A stretch of 64,000 nt of DNA from Tanytarsus gracilentus (Eukaryota > Arthropoda > Insecta > Diptera > Chironomidae). Position numbers and translations under genes: made by a program. Under the pieces are notes generated by a model that was given only the letters and a program-made list of their open reading frames with translations, did no database searches and was not told where the DNA came from. Shown here one piece after another: positions 12,201-25,000 of the stretch. Each line of letters opens with the position of its first letter. Positions within the stretch are counted from its first letter, which is position 1. The stretch spans positions 4,064,001 to 4,128,000 of the forward strand of contig JAXRKN010000044.1 in the NCBI GenBank assembly GCA_038502055.1, written 5' to 3'.

Positions 12201-15200
12201 AAAGTTCAGGGTGTTGAATGAGATTTTTTTATGAAGGTGTTTTATTTCTCGAACTAATCGCCAATTTCAGATCTAAATGCTGGTCTTGTTTCAGCTATAA
12301 ATTATAGAAGTTACTAATAATGAAAGACATCAAAACACCATGTATCAATTTTCTTAATCGCATAAATTTCTCGCCTCAACATAATTCGCTCAAAGAGGGA
12401 AAGAAAAAAAATCGAAATCGAGTGAAGAAAAGTGCCTGCATCGTGTTCAAACAAAATGCAATTTGCTGCATATATATTTAAAGTCATACAATACAAAGCA
12501 TGAAATGAAGAAGAAAAAAGGCAGCGAGTGCTGGTGTGAAATCTCGTATTTGATGTAATAAATTTCAGGCTAGTTGTGCAAAGTGCACTGCTCAAAGAAT
12601 CAGCGGAGGAAAGAGCGAAAACGGCAAAATAAAAACACAGCTCAATGAGATAACGACCAAATAAAAATTGTTAATTCTTGAAACTCCCATAAAATACAAT
12701 ATAAGGGCTAACATGAAACCAATAAAATGCTTTCTTATCAAGATTGAAACAATCATAATTTTGATCCATCCATGAAAGTGTGAAATCAAGACGCATGAAA
12801 CTGGCAAATAAAGGCTTTTTTTCTTCTTTCCGTGCATGTACATGAAACACAGCAAAAACCAAATGAGTTTGGGCATCGATGTATTGATTGGTGTTGGAAT
12901 TTTTATGAGTGCAGATGGAGAATAGCGAGTTTAGATAATAATTTAACTCTTTAACCGTGGGGTGGAACACTCAACTATTTTTTTATTTTAATCTCAAATT
13001 TTTTTAAAACTCATTTATTGAATATTTTTAATTTTTAAAAAAGTGTCCCACCCCTCACTCAAATTCAGATTACGCTTGATTTATCATTCTTCATCCCATA
13101 TGGAATTGTTGTGAGAAGAATTTAAAAATATTTCAAATCGAAATAGACTCGATGATGATGCACGGAGAGAAAATGAATTAAAAAAAACGAACGAAAATGA
13201 GAAGCGAACTTATAGATAAGGATTTTGTCTTAATGTGTCGGATATATACATTTCAGACTTGACTGTGTGTCTCTCTATCTTTATTTCTCTTTTCTTCCAC
13301 TCTCTCCTGTTTTGTTATCGCGTACATTCGCATGCTTATCAGACATTTCCATTTATTATTTTGAAAGCGGAATGAATGTTCCCTCAGCATTGTTGCTATT
13401 TTGAGAGAACGCCAGAAAGCATTCGTTTGAGATAGATAAGAATTTGTGCGCTATCAGTTTCTGGTTGATACACCCTTACTTCCGTTATCCAGAGTGGAAT
13501 ATATAAATATATGTTGAGAGAGAGTGAGCGAGCGAGAGAGATATAAGAGAGGGAGCACTGGCTGTAGAGATAGTGCTGAATAATGAATTTTGTTGTGTGT
13601 TATCTTGATCCAGTGCCATCACTGTGCTATTGCTTGTCTGCGAGATATACACAACCAACATTTTCATCGCCGCTTGTTTGATTGATTGTCGAATATTTGT
13701 ATTAAAAGATCTTCATTTATTGATAGCACAGTCAACAAAGATTTCGATGTGTGTACATCATGAAAATATTTTTTCCGTCTCTTATCTCGCCTCTCCCCTA
13801 CTCGAACGGAACATAAAAATATTTTTTCACTCTCTGATAAGTCCGAGGAGTTATTTGAATCAATTTGACAAATACTTGGACTCAAAATAATTACACTCTT
13901 GACTTAATATCGATTTAGACACAAAATCGTGTACCTACACCAATGTAGTTTTTGTTGTTGCTGATATTTTTTTCCTCTTATCTTCGGCTTCGATCTCTCG
14001 TCGCTTTACGATTTCTGTTCTGTGCGCTTTATCTCAGTATTTTATCGAAAAAAAAATAAATGAGAATTTTTCATTTTAAGATTGAAACGCAGATAAAACA
14101 CAATTCTGAGTATTTTTGAAGCTTATCTTGTGAGTGAGATCGGCTTGAATTTATTTTTTATTTTTTCGAGAGACCATTTGATGAGATATGTGAATGAACA
14201 CAGACGCTCCAAAAAATTTAAAGTTATTTCTGGATGAATTTTTTACTTCCGATTATTTTTTGTTCTTTAATTACTTTTAATGTGATACTTTGCAGTACAT
14301 CGTGCCTTTTAGATATGAAAGTTTATTATGAAAAAATTCAAGTTTTTACACAAAATACTAGAATGAAAGTGGTGGTTAAGCTGGATAGTTTGAGAACATT
14401 TTTTTTGTTATTTAACATTTAAAATATTTGAAAATATTTTTGGATGTTTTATAAAATTTTAAACTGAGCGACAAAGTCACAAAAAGTTTGGGAATTTATA
14501 TAATTTGTAATCAAGAACTACTCAATATGTATTTTATTTTTTACAGTTTTTAAAAAATCAATAAAAAATTTATTCACCTAAATAATTTTTAACATTTCAC
14601 TATGCATTTAGAAAAATCCGTTGACAAACAGAAAAGCAAACATTTTATGCGACTTATAATATTTTTTATCTTTCTTCGAAACTCCGTCAGTCTTTCCGTC
14701 TCTATTTCCATTACCGATTTAAAGATATCAAAAACTGTTGTTGAGAATTCTCTCCCATATGAGCTGTATATACATATTTTTTGGATTATTTCTTCCCCCT
14801 TTTCTTACTCATCCACTCTCCTCCCGATAAAGACTCTCCTCTGATGGTATTCTTTATAGCGCGGGCAATACGTTGTAAAAGCTTCTTTAGTGCACTCAAT
14901 GAAATTCTTTTTCTTAATTTTTAATCTCATGAGTTGGTGTGCGCGATAAGATTCCGCCAAATTCATCTCAATATTTCTGGCTTTAAAGTGAAGGAAAAAG
15001 AAGAAATCATATCATTTCCATTAAAAGAGGCAGAAAAGAGCGTATACGAGAGCTCGAGCCATATTTTGAGTTAAGAAATCTTTGTTTTATTGAGTCGCTC
15101 GTGAAAACAAAAATGAGTCCATAAATTAGGTTAGATTTCTTTTTGATTGAATTCATTTTCATTTCTTGTGTCACAAGTCGGAAATTTTTAAATTATTTTC

Positions 15201-16623
15201 TTTAATCATCAACAAAGTTTTAACGGAACCAGATTAAAAGTCTCATGCACTTATCAAAATTATAAAAAAAAATTGTTCACCCCTTGCCCCGGGTTCATTT
15301 GAGATTGAGATTCATCAGCCCGTAGCAATCTTCGTCTGGCGGTTTATTATCGCAATCACTAGTTGTTCACGTGCAATCCGTTGCTGTCTCAAAAAAAGAG
15401 AGATAAGATTTAAGCGGATATTCAAACGCGCGGGAGTCGCTCGATGCTGTGTGACTCACCGAAAGTGACAAAACTAACTTTGTCACATATTAACGCTTGT
15501 AATTAGCATAAAAGAACACACAATAACAGAAACTGCTTTAAATATTGAGATTTTTATCTCGTGTATTTAATTCTTTCCTCGACGCGTCGTTCTGTGAACA
15601 AACATACACATGATACATGTCATTTCCTGAGCTGGTTACATTAAGTTACTCGTTGTGTGTGTGTGTATACATTTGTGGAGGAGCAGATAAACTCAAAATA
15701 AAAATTTGAAAAGGAGGAAAGGCAAGGATGACGTAACAGACGCCACTTATCTCACTTTTAATCTTTTATCTCAACAATTTCCACATGACTGAAGTTAATG
15801 GAAATCATTGCTGCGGAGCTCTTCTTCTCTTTGTCGAAGGAAACTTTTTATCTTTACGATTTCGATGTATTATTATAGAGGAAGGGATTCAAAAATAATC
15901 ATTTTAACATTCCATCCCCGGCTCTCTCGAAAAATGCTTGTAAGAGCAATTTTATCGGACATTAAAAATCTTAATCGTTAGGCATCAATGAACTGCAGAC
16001 GAGATTATTATATTGACGCTATATAAGACAATTTTTAGCACCTAACGACGAGAGAGAGTGAGATGTAAATCGGCCAACAACAATTGATATATAAATTTTC
16101 ATTATTGACTTTCTGCTTAAACCCCCTCACCGATGTCACCCTCGAAAAATATAAACTAGCTCGATAGATCGCTTCGTCGTCTTTTAATGATGTATTTCGA
16201 TAATTAAAATTTGATAACGTTTTCGAGTTTTATGAACATTTTCCCAAGCGACGAGAGCGATAAAATGATGTTGATAAGAACGAAATAAATTTGTGTGCCA
16301 GTATTTTCTGAAAACGATATCAATTTGATGGCATCATTGAGTGTGATAAGAATTGTCGTTTGTTCTGACTCAAATTCTATAATTTATATGTGAGATCTCC
16401 TCTCCGGCGCATTAAATGTGCCTTTTTTCGATGAAAGATATATTGAGATTTCACCTAGACTCGTTTTCTATCTCGGCCGATTTGTGATTTTTAAATTTTT
16501 TCTCCCTTTTTTATTATTTAGCTCTCTCTCGGGGTTAGATGATTAAAAGTGTGGAAGAATTTTAAAATATTAAATTTTTTTAAAATTTGTTGGAATAAAA
16601 AAAAAAAAAAAAAAAAAAACAAG

Positions 16624-16663
<40 letters not shown>

Positions 16664-16941
16664 AAAAATACTCATTCTATTTTTTTAAAAAAAAATTTTA
16701 AATTGGCAATTTCATGCACATGTTTTTGTCGAAAATAACTTCACATTTAAGTGTCTTACAATGTCACACATATAGGAAGGTTGATAAATATCAATAAAAA
16801 CGAGTTTGACATGATCGTGAATTGGAGTTATTTTCTCAAATACTTTTTGCAACGTGTTATTAATTTTATTATTTTTAAAAATTAAATTCGCGACTTACGT
16901 TTTAGAAGAGGTTTCGGATGCGACTGCTTTCTTCTCGACAT
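3245..16941 (-). CDS. ush: U-shaped, FOG-family GATA cofactor
   Basis: Friend-of-GATA zinc-finger cofactor that binds the N-finger of GATA factors such as Pannier and Serpent. Six coding exons join in phase: 16941..16899, 6640..5671, 5612..5409, 5348..5082, 4982..3708 and 3581..3245, giving 1031 residues. Exon 1 encodes only MSRRKQSHPKPLLK, the FOG N-terminal motif known to recruit NuRD. Fingers in order: C2HC (FMCTPCGIRF), C2H2 (YACTQC), C2HC (RYCTNC), C2HC (KCKQCNIVF), C2HC (ICVACGVKF), C2H2 (YKCPIC), C2H2 (FRCTIC) and C2HC (YCSTCDIVF). A CtBP-type motif PLDLS sits at about residues 501-505, made by exon 5. Coding intron 1 is 10,258 bp; the others are 58-126 bp. The ATG is preceded by a splice acceptor at 16949-16950, so at least one 5' UTR exon lies further right and was not located. 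Fly Ush is somewhat longer, with nine fingers. Confidence 0.93.
12957..13060. repeat. Short inverted-repeat (MITE-like) element, GGGTGGGACACT family
   Basis: The left end reads GTGGGGTGGAACACTC. The right end is its near-perfect reverse complement (AAGTGTCCCACCCCTCAC), around an AT-rich centre of about 70 bp. Similar termini occur at 35124-35235 and 58641-58791. It lies in ush intron 1 and has no coding capacity. Confidence 0.5.
16599..16662. repeat. Poly(A) tract, interrupted
   Basis: About 64 bases of A broken only near position 16620 (caag) and at the right end. It lies 237 bp inside ush intron 1 from the FOG-motif exon. It could be a simple-repeat expansion or the tail of a retroposed sequence; nothing recognisable flanks it. 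The length may also be an assembly artefact. Confidence 0.9.
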
Positions 16942-18270
16942 TATCGTACTAAAGTTGAAAATATTCCTATTAGGGTTCATTCAACTTAAATGTATTTTAA
17001 TTTTTAAATTATAAGGAAAATTATTATTTTTTTTCTTCAGCTCTAATTAATTTCTTATCATTTGTAAGAATTTTTATTTTTTCACTTTTCCAATTTTTTT
17101 CTCTTTCCAATTTTTAAATAACGTATTTTTTTACATATTATTTTATTATATTTCACCAATAATTATTTTCATGTGTGAATTATTTGAGTTTAATTTTTAT
17201 GAAATTTTTCATCAACACTTTTAAAAAAGAAACCGTCTTCAACGGCAGCTTAAAAAAGACTGACTTATAAGAATTTATTGTGAGAGAAAATGTAATGTGG
17301 AGAGAAAAAGTTCATTCTGTTGCTCCTGGCTCGTACTAATGTTATTTCGAAAATTCGAATGCGAGCACGAGAGAGAAAGAGAGAAAATGTTTTTGGGAAA
17401 TTAAAACATTAAAATGTTTATGTAGAGAGAAACACGTGTTAGCGATGCAAGAGATGGTGAGAAGTAGAAAATTCACTCGATGATGATGAGTAAGTTGTGT
17501 AAACATGAAAACTCACTTCTACCTCGCTTTGATTTATGTATCGTCAACAACTTTATATATGCATTTAAGCTTTAGTTTTATTATCTTTTAATTTTATTGA
17601 TGTAGAGTAGATTTATTTGCGTGAACGATTTTATTTTTTTTATAAAATTGCTTTTCTTACAATTTTATACAATTGTGTGTCATTTTAAACAAAAGTTAAA
17701 CCAAATGTGTTTGATAAAAATGTCACCTTAAAAAAAGTAAAAAATTAGCAGATAAAACTTTATTGTAAGGTATTTTATGTAAATAGAACAATGAAAAGAA
17801 CTTTTTTGAGGTTAAAGCTGTATTAAAGTTGATTTGTGCGTTCGTATAAGTGCTTCATGCATTACCTCCTCACCTTGTTTGATAAATATTGTCACGAAAT
17901 AACGAAGAGTAGCTTGGAAGCGTCTTCTACTTGTGTGGCAAAGGCTGACTTAAAATTTACTTGTAAAAAAAGCAAGTATGTATCTTTTGAGTCCATTTTT
18001 TGATGACTATCTGATTGTGTTAATTAACTCATTTAGCAACTCTTTAACATTAATTTCCCATGCATCACCATCACGTGTGAATTAAATGCAATAGCGCAGT
18101 TTTCGGTAATCAAGAATTTTAAATTTACATAATGAGAATTTAATTGATTTTTACGATGGTAGAAATTATTTGAATAAATTAAACTGTTCAAGAAAATTTC
18201 GTTAAAAATTCTAATAAATTCCGCTCTAACTTATTTCTTGATTTTGGTTTAAAAAACAGACATTCTATGT

Positions 18271-18410
18271 TCTTCAACCCTTGTGGCAAAACTTCAAAAA
18301 ATTTAAACTCAAATTAGAGATCCATAAAAATTTAGTTAAATTTTAATTGCTATTAACTTCGAATAAATTTTTTTCTCAAATTTTTAATTATGTGCCACAA
18401 GGGAAGTTTC
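18271..18410. repeat. Short inverted-repeat element, CCCTTGTGGCA termini
   Basis: The left terminus is CAACCCTTGTGGCAAAACTT. The right terminus, reverse complemented, is AAACTTCCCTTGTGGCACA. They flank about 100 bp of AT-rich DNA. Single termini of similar sequence occur at about 10809 (CCCTTGCGGCACA) and 9378 (AGTGGCACATTTTT). This suggests a second small inverted-repeat family or an ancient MITE. Confidence 0.4.
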
Positions 18411-19888
18411 AACATAATCGATCTTTCCTTGTATATTGCATTTTATCTTTTACTCTTATAATTTTATAAAAGTCACGATCATGTTTTGTCTGCAGACAGT
18501 GATACTCTGATTGCTTAATTAAATTTCTGATCGTCACGTATAAAGTGAAGTTCATTTGGCTAAAATTTAAAACCCTTAAAAGAAGTAAGAAAAAATATTT
18601 ACCGCTAATTCGGTTTAAAATTTTCATACTTTTGTTCTTCACCTCGAAAAGTTTATAAAAAATGTCTTTCAATTAAAATTAAATCCCTCGACAACTATTG
18701 CGAAACACTTTTCACGTAATTATCGAGTCTGTTTAATTCCCATGTTTAATTTATAGCAGATAATTCATTGGTATCCTTAAAAAAGTTGAAAACATCAATT
18801 TTTTTATGTCACTTTTTTATTTTTCTGCTCTCTGATATCATCAAGATTTTCTATATATATATTTTTTAATGTAAAACCATCCGGTGTGAGGGATGAGCTA
18901 ACGTTATGATGCTTTATTTTTCTGTCGTTATCTAAATACAAAAGCATTTGAGATGTCGGAGAGAAAAGTGTGATGTAGAGACAAAATATCGTAATTTTAA
19001 TAACTTTGCCATTAAAAATGAATGTTTAAAAAGCCCGCTGTTGAAATGCTGCACAGCAAAAATTAGCAAGCGAGAGAGTGGGTGGGTGGAGGGAGGAGAT
19101 AGAGCCATTCATAACAAAAGTGTATAACACCGAGATTAGACTAAGAACTTTTACAACAATTCCTCTTGCCAGGAATAAAAAAAACACATAAAATGAATGA
19201 GTCAACGTCAGATAACGTCAGAAGTAATTTATATTCGTCAATGTGGTGCAAACTGATAACAAGCACAAGGCAGGATATAGCAAAATTATTGGAGGATATC
19301 AGAAATAAAATGTTACAAAAAAACGATGTGACAATGCTTGCCTTGAAAAGATATTTTTAAATGCTCATTTGATGGTTGACTGCGGAATTATCATCAGTCT
19401 TTTCTCTTCTCTTTTTTATATATTTTTTTGGCATGGCGAAAAAAAATAAGCAAATATGTCAAACAGGAAGATTATAGATGGATATTGATGGATCGTCAAG
19501 GTGGTTTTTCTTCTTTCGCATTCTCATCAAATCGATATCGCACAATTTCTCATTATTTAATGAAAAATTCAAGCCAAAAAAACAAGCGAGAGATTGAATG
19601 TTCATTAGAGATTAAGTATGAAATTATTTCGTACTCCACAAAAGATTGCATGAAAATGATATATCGTTAATAGCAGACATTAATGCACTTATCGCATTTA
19701 AGTTATCTTAATTAAAAATTTATCTCCCAGTTTTAAGCTCCAACGAAATGGATGGAAAAAGGAGAGATAACGTTAATGGATGGTAGAATCAGAGGTTGTA
19801 ATAAAGGCAAAAAAGCGTACTTAAGTAGATTGTAAAAGATGATTAACGCGATGTATGAATAAAAATATTATAGCCTTCTCCCTCCCCA

Positions 19889-19912
19889 CTCTCTCTCTCT
19901 CTCTCTCTCTCC
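19889..19912. repeat. (CT)n microsatellite
   Basis: An uninterrupted CT dinucleotide run of about 24 bases, bordered by C/T-rich sequence on both sides. Similar but shorter GA/CT tracts occur at 13511-13550. In flies such tracts can bind GAGA factor, but here that is only a possibility. Confidence 0.85.
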
Positions 19913-20989
19913 CTTGCTCGTTCAACAAAGAAATTTTCCTCCGAAAAATTGAATGCCTTTGGAACTGATCTGATTTGGAATGATCGCAACAATTCAATGG
20001 AAATTCTTTATTCTCTTTTTAAAAAAAAATAATCAAAAAAATGAAATCAGTGATTATAGCGCGCTTTTGCCCAAGTAAACACAAACACACACATTGGGTA
20101 TCGAAAAGGCATATGCAATTAGTTTGACTGTTTGTTTTATCATATTCCATTGTTCTGACTCTGGTGCATAAGTCAGGAAATACAACAGACAATTTGTTGT
20201 TTTCTCAACGATGTATGCTTGCATACGCAGCACTCCGCAAATCCTTGACCGAGCCAAAAAGAGTAAAGTGTTTTTCTCTTTTCGTGTTGTGAGGACAATT
20301 TTGAAACGGCTTTAAAGACTCGATTATTTTATTGGAATTTTTACAGTCAAAAAAATTAATTGAAATTTTTTAGGTTTCAAAAATTGTATTTTAACACTCC
20401 TTGGATACTTTTTAATCTCCGCCCACACCCCTCGTCAATTTTGAATTTAAACACTCTGTATTTTAAATAAAGATTAAAATTCTAAGCTATTTTCGATCGA
20501 AATCAACATGACGCTCTTAAAAAATGTAATCAAGCAGCGCCAAATTTTATGTCTTACTTCACATCATCAATAGAATTGACGATGAGCCCATAAAATCGGG
20601 AGAGAAAATGTTATCATCTTTAATTATCAAAGTACATTAAGAATTTGTGATGAGATTTTCTGCCATGCCTCTAAAAATGTTTTTTTAGGGTGACAAAAGT
20701 TGAAATTTATTATGATGTGCGTTAATTACTCAAATTTTGAAGGTTAATTTAAAATTATTTATTTTATCCCGCAACACATGGCGAACGGGTATAACAAGTT
20801 GTAATATGACAATCACAAAGTCACATTGTTTATATAACTAAAAATAGTTGGTTTATCTCCAAAAAGAAACTAAAGCGATCTCCATAAAAAAGCAAAAAAA
20901 AAAAAGAATAAAAGTTAAAAGCCGACTCAATTAATATATGAAATCATGATGAGCTCGAAAGAGAAAAAAATATTTCTTAAAGCAGATAT

Positions 20990-22020
20990 CGTTCAAGAAA
21001 CTCTCAGTGCCTTAATGGAAATGATAAAGAACATTTTTCTTACTTAAGTCCTGAAATATTCAAACGAATTTCGGGGCCAAATCTTATCTTCGCGCACACC
21101 AACACACGAGATTAAGAATTAAGGAAAAAGAATCAATTGATGCATTAAAGAAGCTTTTAGGTGATATCTCCCATTGTATTGCGGTGTAATAAAGAATATC
21201 ATCATTTTAGACTTTATCGGCCAGTGGAGAAAACGAGCGCGCGAGAGAAGAGTTAGGGAGGAAAGAGAAAAAAAATTTAATCCAGAGATAAAAAAAATAT
21301 ATAATGTATAAAAAGCGGAGAGCAGCAATAGTTTGTTATCTTTAAATCGGTAATGGAAATAGAGACTATAAGACTGGCAGAGTTTGGAAAGATAAAAAGG
21401 CATGCATTAAGCCACTCGAATAAATGAAAATTTGTGTCGGTATCTGTTTGAGTGAATGCGACTCTGTTTATATTTTTTAGCATTAAGCTATGAATGGCCA
21501 ATAAATAAATTTATCTCTCTTCGGCTCTCTACGCGATATATAAATTTTTTTCCTCTGAACCATTGCAATGAATGAATTCACGATAAATTTATTATTTATT
21601 TACTCATTCGCTCTTGTGTAGAGACAGAAAAAAACACGCAATTCCATCACATGTTGGATGGATTTTAAAAATATATAAAAATAGATTTTGGCCAATAAAA
21701 TCCATAAAAATCGATTAGTGATTTAATTAAAGCAAATACAAACGCGACTAACCCCTCAACTTTAAGACTTTAATGGGGAGAATGAGAAATCAACATTTTC
21801 ATATCGTGGCCGTTCCATCAAGACATCTCTCCATCTGGAATATAAATTTTTTTTTGAGTCGATCTCATTCGTAAGATAAGCCACATAAAAATACTCAGAA
21901 TCACATTTTATCGTCTCTCTTCAATCTTGAAATGAAAAATTCTCATTTACTTTTCGTTTTTTTTTCGATAAAAATACTAGGATAAGCGCGGCAAGCAGAA
22001 ATTGTATAAGCGACGAGAGA
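20990..22020 (-). repeat. Inverted copy of ush-intron block 13994-15030
   Basis: Reverse-complementing 21858-22020 gives a sequence closely matching 13994-14143, including TCTCTCGTCGCTT, ATGAGAATTTTTCATTT and TTCTGAGTATTTTT followed by a GATA site. Likewise 21301-21420 matches 14647-14740 (ATTTCCATTACCGATTTAAA), and 21070-21170 matches 14872-14980 (GTTGGTGTGCGCG followed by GATAAGATT). The coordinate sums stay near 36,050, so this is one collinear inverted duplication of about 1 kb, not scattered matches. Confidence 0.8.
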
Positions 22021-25000
22021 TCAAAAGTTGAGATACGAAAACACGCCAACAACAATAGCAGCAACAACGTATGAAGTGAAAAAGCGTTATTCGAGTTGAG
22101 TAGCACACTAGCACAAAACTCCTAAATCGATGTTATCACATTCTGTACATCCAGGGCCGATTCCAAGCCGATTCCATTAAAACTAGAGCTCTTGGTTGCT
22201 ATCAAGATAACCAAAAAAAGAAATGTTCTGGTCTACCGAAAAAAACAGAAGATATATCTGAAGGCAGAGTCGTATTTTCGTGTTAATTTTTCCCTTCGCG
22301 TGATGTATTGACTCGTAGGGTCATTGACATGATTTATTAAAGAGGGTGGCATAGTCCTCAATAAAATTCATTGTAATGAGTGATTAAAATTATTAACTTT
22401 AGAATTAATTAATAATTTTAAATCGATAAAAAAATCAAGGGATGGACACTCGAATGAGAAATTTATTAATTTTTAAATTCACTTAATTTAAAGGTAAAAT
22501 AAAAATTTCAATCCACCAGAGTCAAACTTCCCGAGTAAATCCCTTCTATCATTGCATCACGTCCATTTCCATCCCATCTAACCATGTAAAGATCCCGAAA
22601 ATAGAGAAGAAGAGGAGAGCAAAATTTTGAGACTCAACTTTATTGTAATGCATCGTACAATGATATTCAATTTATTTAAAAAAAGGAGAAAAAAATCGAT
22701 ACAACTTTTTATCTATGCAAGCACAATGCACAGAGAGTGTAAGGAGAGAGAAATTCTTTTCCTCTTCAATCCTCTCTTACTCAACCCTTATCTTTTTATG
22801 CAATTCAATGCTTGCCACTCACATTAAATTTATTTCTTTTCCACTCTATAAACCACTTCTAGCGTTGACAAAGCTTATCTTATGCACTATTGCTTTCGCC
22901 ACAAAATATTGTGTGCATATATATATATAACTAGTGCGAAGGGAGGGGGCAAAAATGCAGCAAAAAAATGAGAAGAATCAAAATGATGTGCCGACCACCG
23001 TCATTGCGATTTGTGGGATTTGAAATCAATTTGTGACATGTTCAATCTCATTCGATTATGCTGCGTCTCTTAATAAAGTTTATTGTCTACTGGAATAATG
23101 AATGCAAATCCTAATCTGACGTTATTCATCGGTTGCCGTCGTTATGCTCCTCTTCAAAAAATATATATTGAAAAGACAAAGGATCGTACTCTATCAACCT
23201 TTTTAAACATTTTCAGCTTCTCTCAGCGCTCAATCCGCTTTATTGTCTAAAGCATTCTAATCATCTATCAACACGAAATCATTCGTTCTTTTTACGCCTA
23301 GCTGAACGACGATATAAAAGAGCTCTTCATTTAAGTGTGGAGTGAAAAGGCAAAAAGTTATTGTTTTAGAGTTGCTCTAATCACTGCCAATATCAAGTGC
23401 ATTCTGTGGTTTTGCCCGTCATGGCAGGCAGCTGTGCATGTAGTTTAAGTTTTTGTCGGAGCTGGTGAAATATCATCAGCAGTGCATTGAAATTTTATTG
23501 AATGGAATTTTTTTTCTCTCCGACTAGTTTGATGAATGCAGAGAATTCCTAAAGAAACGCGAATTTTTTAGGAATCAGGCAGTGAATTTTGAATTTGAAA
23601 ATTGCAATTATTTCTATGAATTTACAATTCTAAAATTTCTAACTCAATTTATGATACAAATTTTTTTGGTTAATTTAAATTACACTTTGATCAATTTAAG
23701 AAAAAGAGCAATGCTAATCATAGGAATTTTAGAATATTTTGTAGACTTAAAAATAATTAACTTAACCCTGAACTTAACAAAATAGAATTGTTGCAAAATT
23801 TAATTTTTTCTAAGACAATTTTAAAATATTTTAAATAGTTTTTTCACAAAGTTTCAGAATTTATTTAGACAAATTTAAAAAAACAAATGTGTCAACACCA
23901 ATCTGCAAAATAAATCTCGAGTTTTCAGCCCACCGCGGTGAGATAAATTAAAGAATTTTTCTTTCATATCCAGCACAAAAATTCAAGCACGTGCATAACA
24001 AATATTTGCTTTTCGAACTCTAATTTCGAAAAGAGAGAAAAACTCTCTCTCGTTGAAAGAGAAAATTGAGAGTAAGCAACAAAAACTAGGAGAGATAAAT
24101 CTCGTGAGAAAAATGCACAGCAGCACGTGGTTGTTGTTGCACATTCAAATTTCAAATAGTTGATTCAGAAAAAAATCTTCTTCTTCGCGAAGATATCGTA
24201 TGATTCATGAATATCACCAAAAAGAGAGAATGAATATATGTTCATTCCATAATTCATGCACCTAAAATTATCTCAACGTAAAAATTTTCCTCCTCCTGAC
24301 AACGACAGAGCTCTTTTTTTTTTGTTCAAGCGATAACTTGATACATTTTTAGTGTCGTCATTTTTTTTCTGCAGGTAGACATGCCAGCATTTAATTTTTT
24401 AGAACGTTATCAACTTCAACTTTTTTTTTACGTTTCCTGTTCTTTACATGTAATTTTTATTCTCTATGCTGGTTGACTTTTAAGAGTGTTTCCATTAGAT
24501 AATCGTTCATTCCACCTATACAACACATTTTATTTGTCGCTTTCAGAATAGACATTATTTAAGTAGGTTCACTCCACCTTTTAATATTTTTTTTTTTCGA
24601 AGGCAAAGTACAGAAATTAATCATTTATCACATTTAAATTCATAATCGTGCCATTTAATAATTTATTTCGATACGGTTTGTGACATTTTTCTTTGCCGCT
24701 CATTTCGACAAGCGAATGAATATAGAAAATTCAATTTCCTTGAGTTAATCTTCAGAGTTTGTGTAGTATAGATGAAATGAAAAATTATCAAATGCTTCCT
24801 GCTTCGATGCTGAGCGAAGTGTAGAGGGGGAGGGCATATATAGGGGTGTTCGGAGAGCAGAACGATGATATGTTTACTGATTCTTAAAAAGGCACTCGCT
24901 AATAAATCATTTTTTTTAAATGTGTCGAAGAGCACGATAATTTTCATAAATTTCATGCATTCTCAAGATGCGGCAAGGAGAAAAAGAAAAATGAGCAGCG

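Larger units (their letters stand above)
6641..16898 (-). other. ush coding intron 1 (10.3 kb), GATA-site rich
   Basis: No coding exon found. The interval is AT-rich, with many GATA sites; ones I checked are 8434-8440, 9187-9193, 9608-9614, 10687-10693, 11156-11162, 13335-13341, 16272-16278 and 16344-16350. It also has purine/pyrimidine tracts, a MITE-like hairpin at about 12957-13060, a poly(A) tract at about 16599-16662, and two blocks (9535-10110 and 13994-15030) that recur inverted to the right of the gene. Short ORFs here carry no recognisable domain. The likely role is cis-regulation of ush. Confidence 0.6.

Noticed and set aside
14602..14844. ORF with VSISITDLKI also seen on the minus strand at 21277-21501
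   Set aside because: Same reason: it lies in the inverted duplicate block B, frames diverge at both ends, and no splice sites or homology support a protein.
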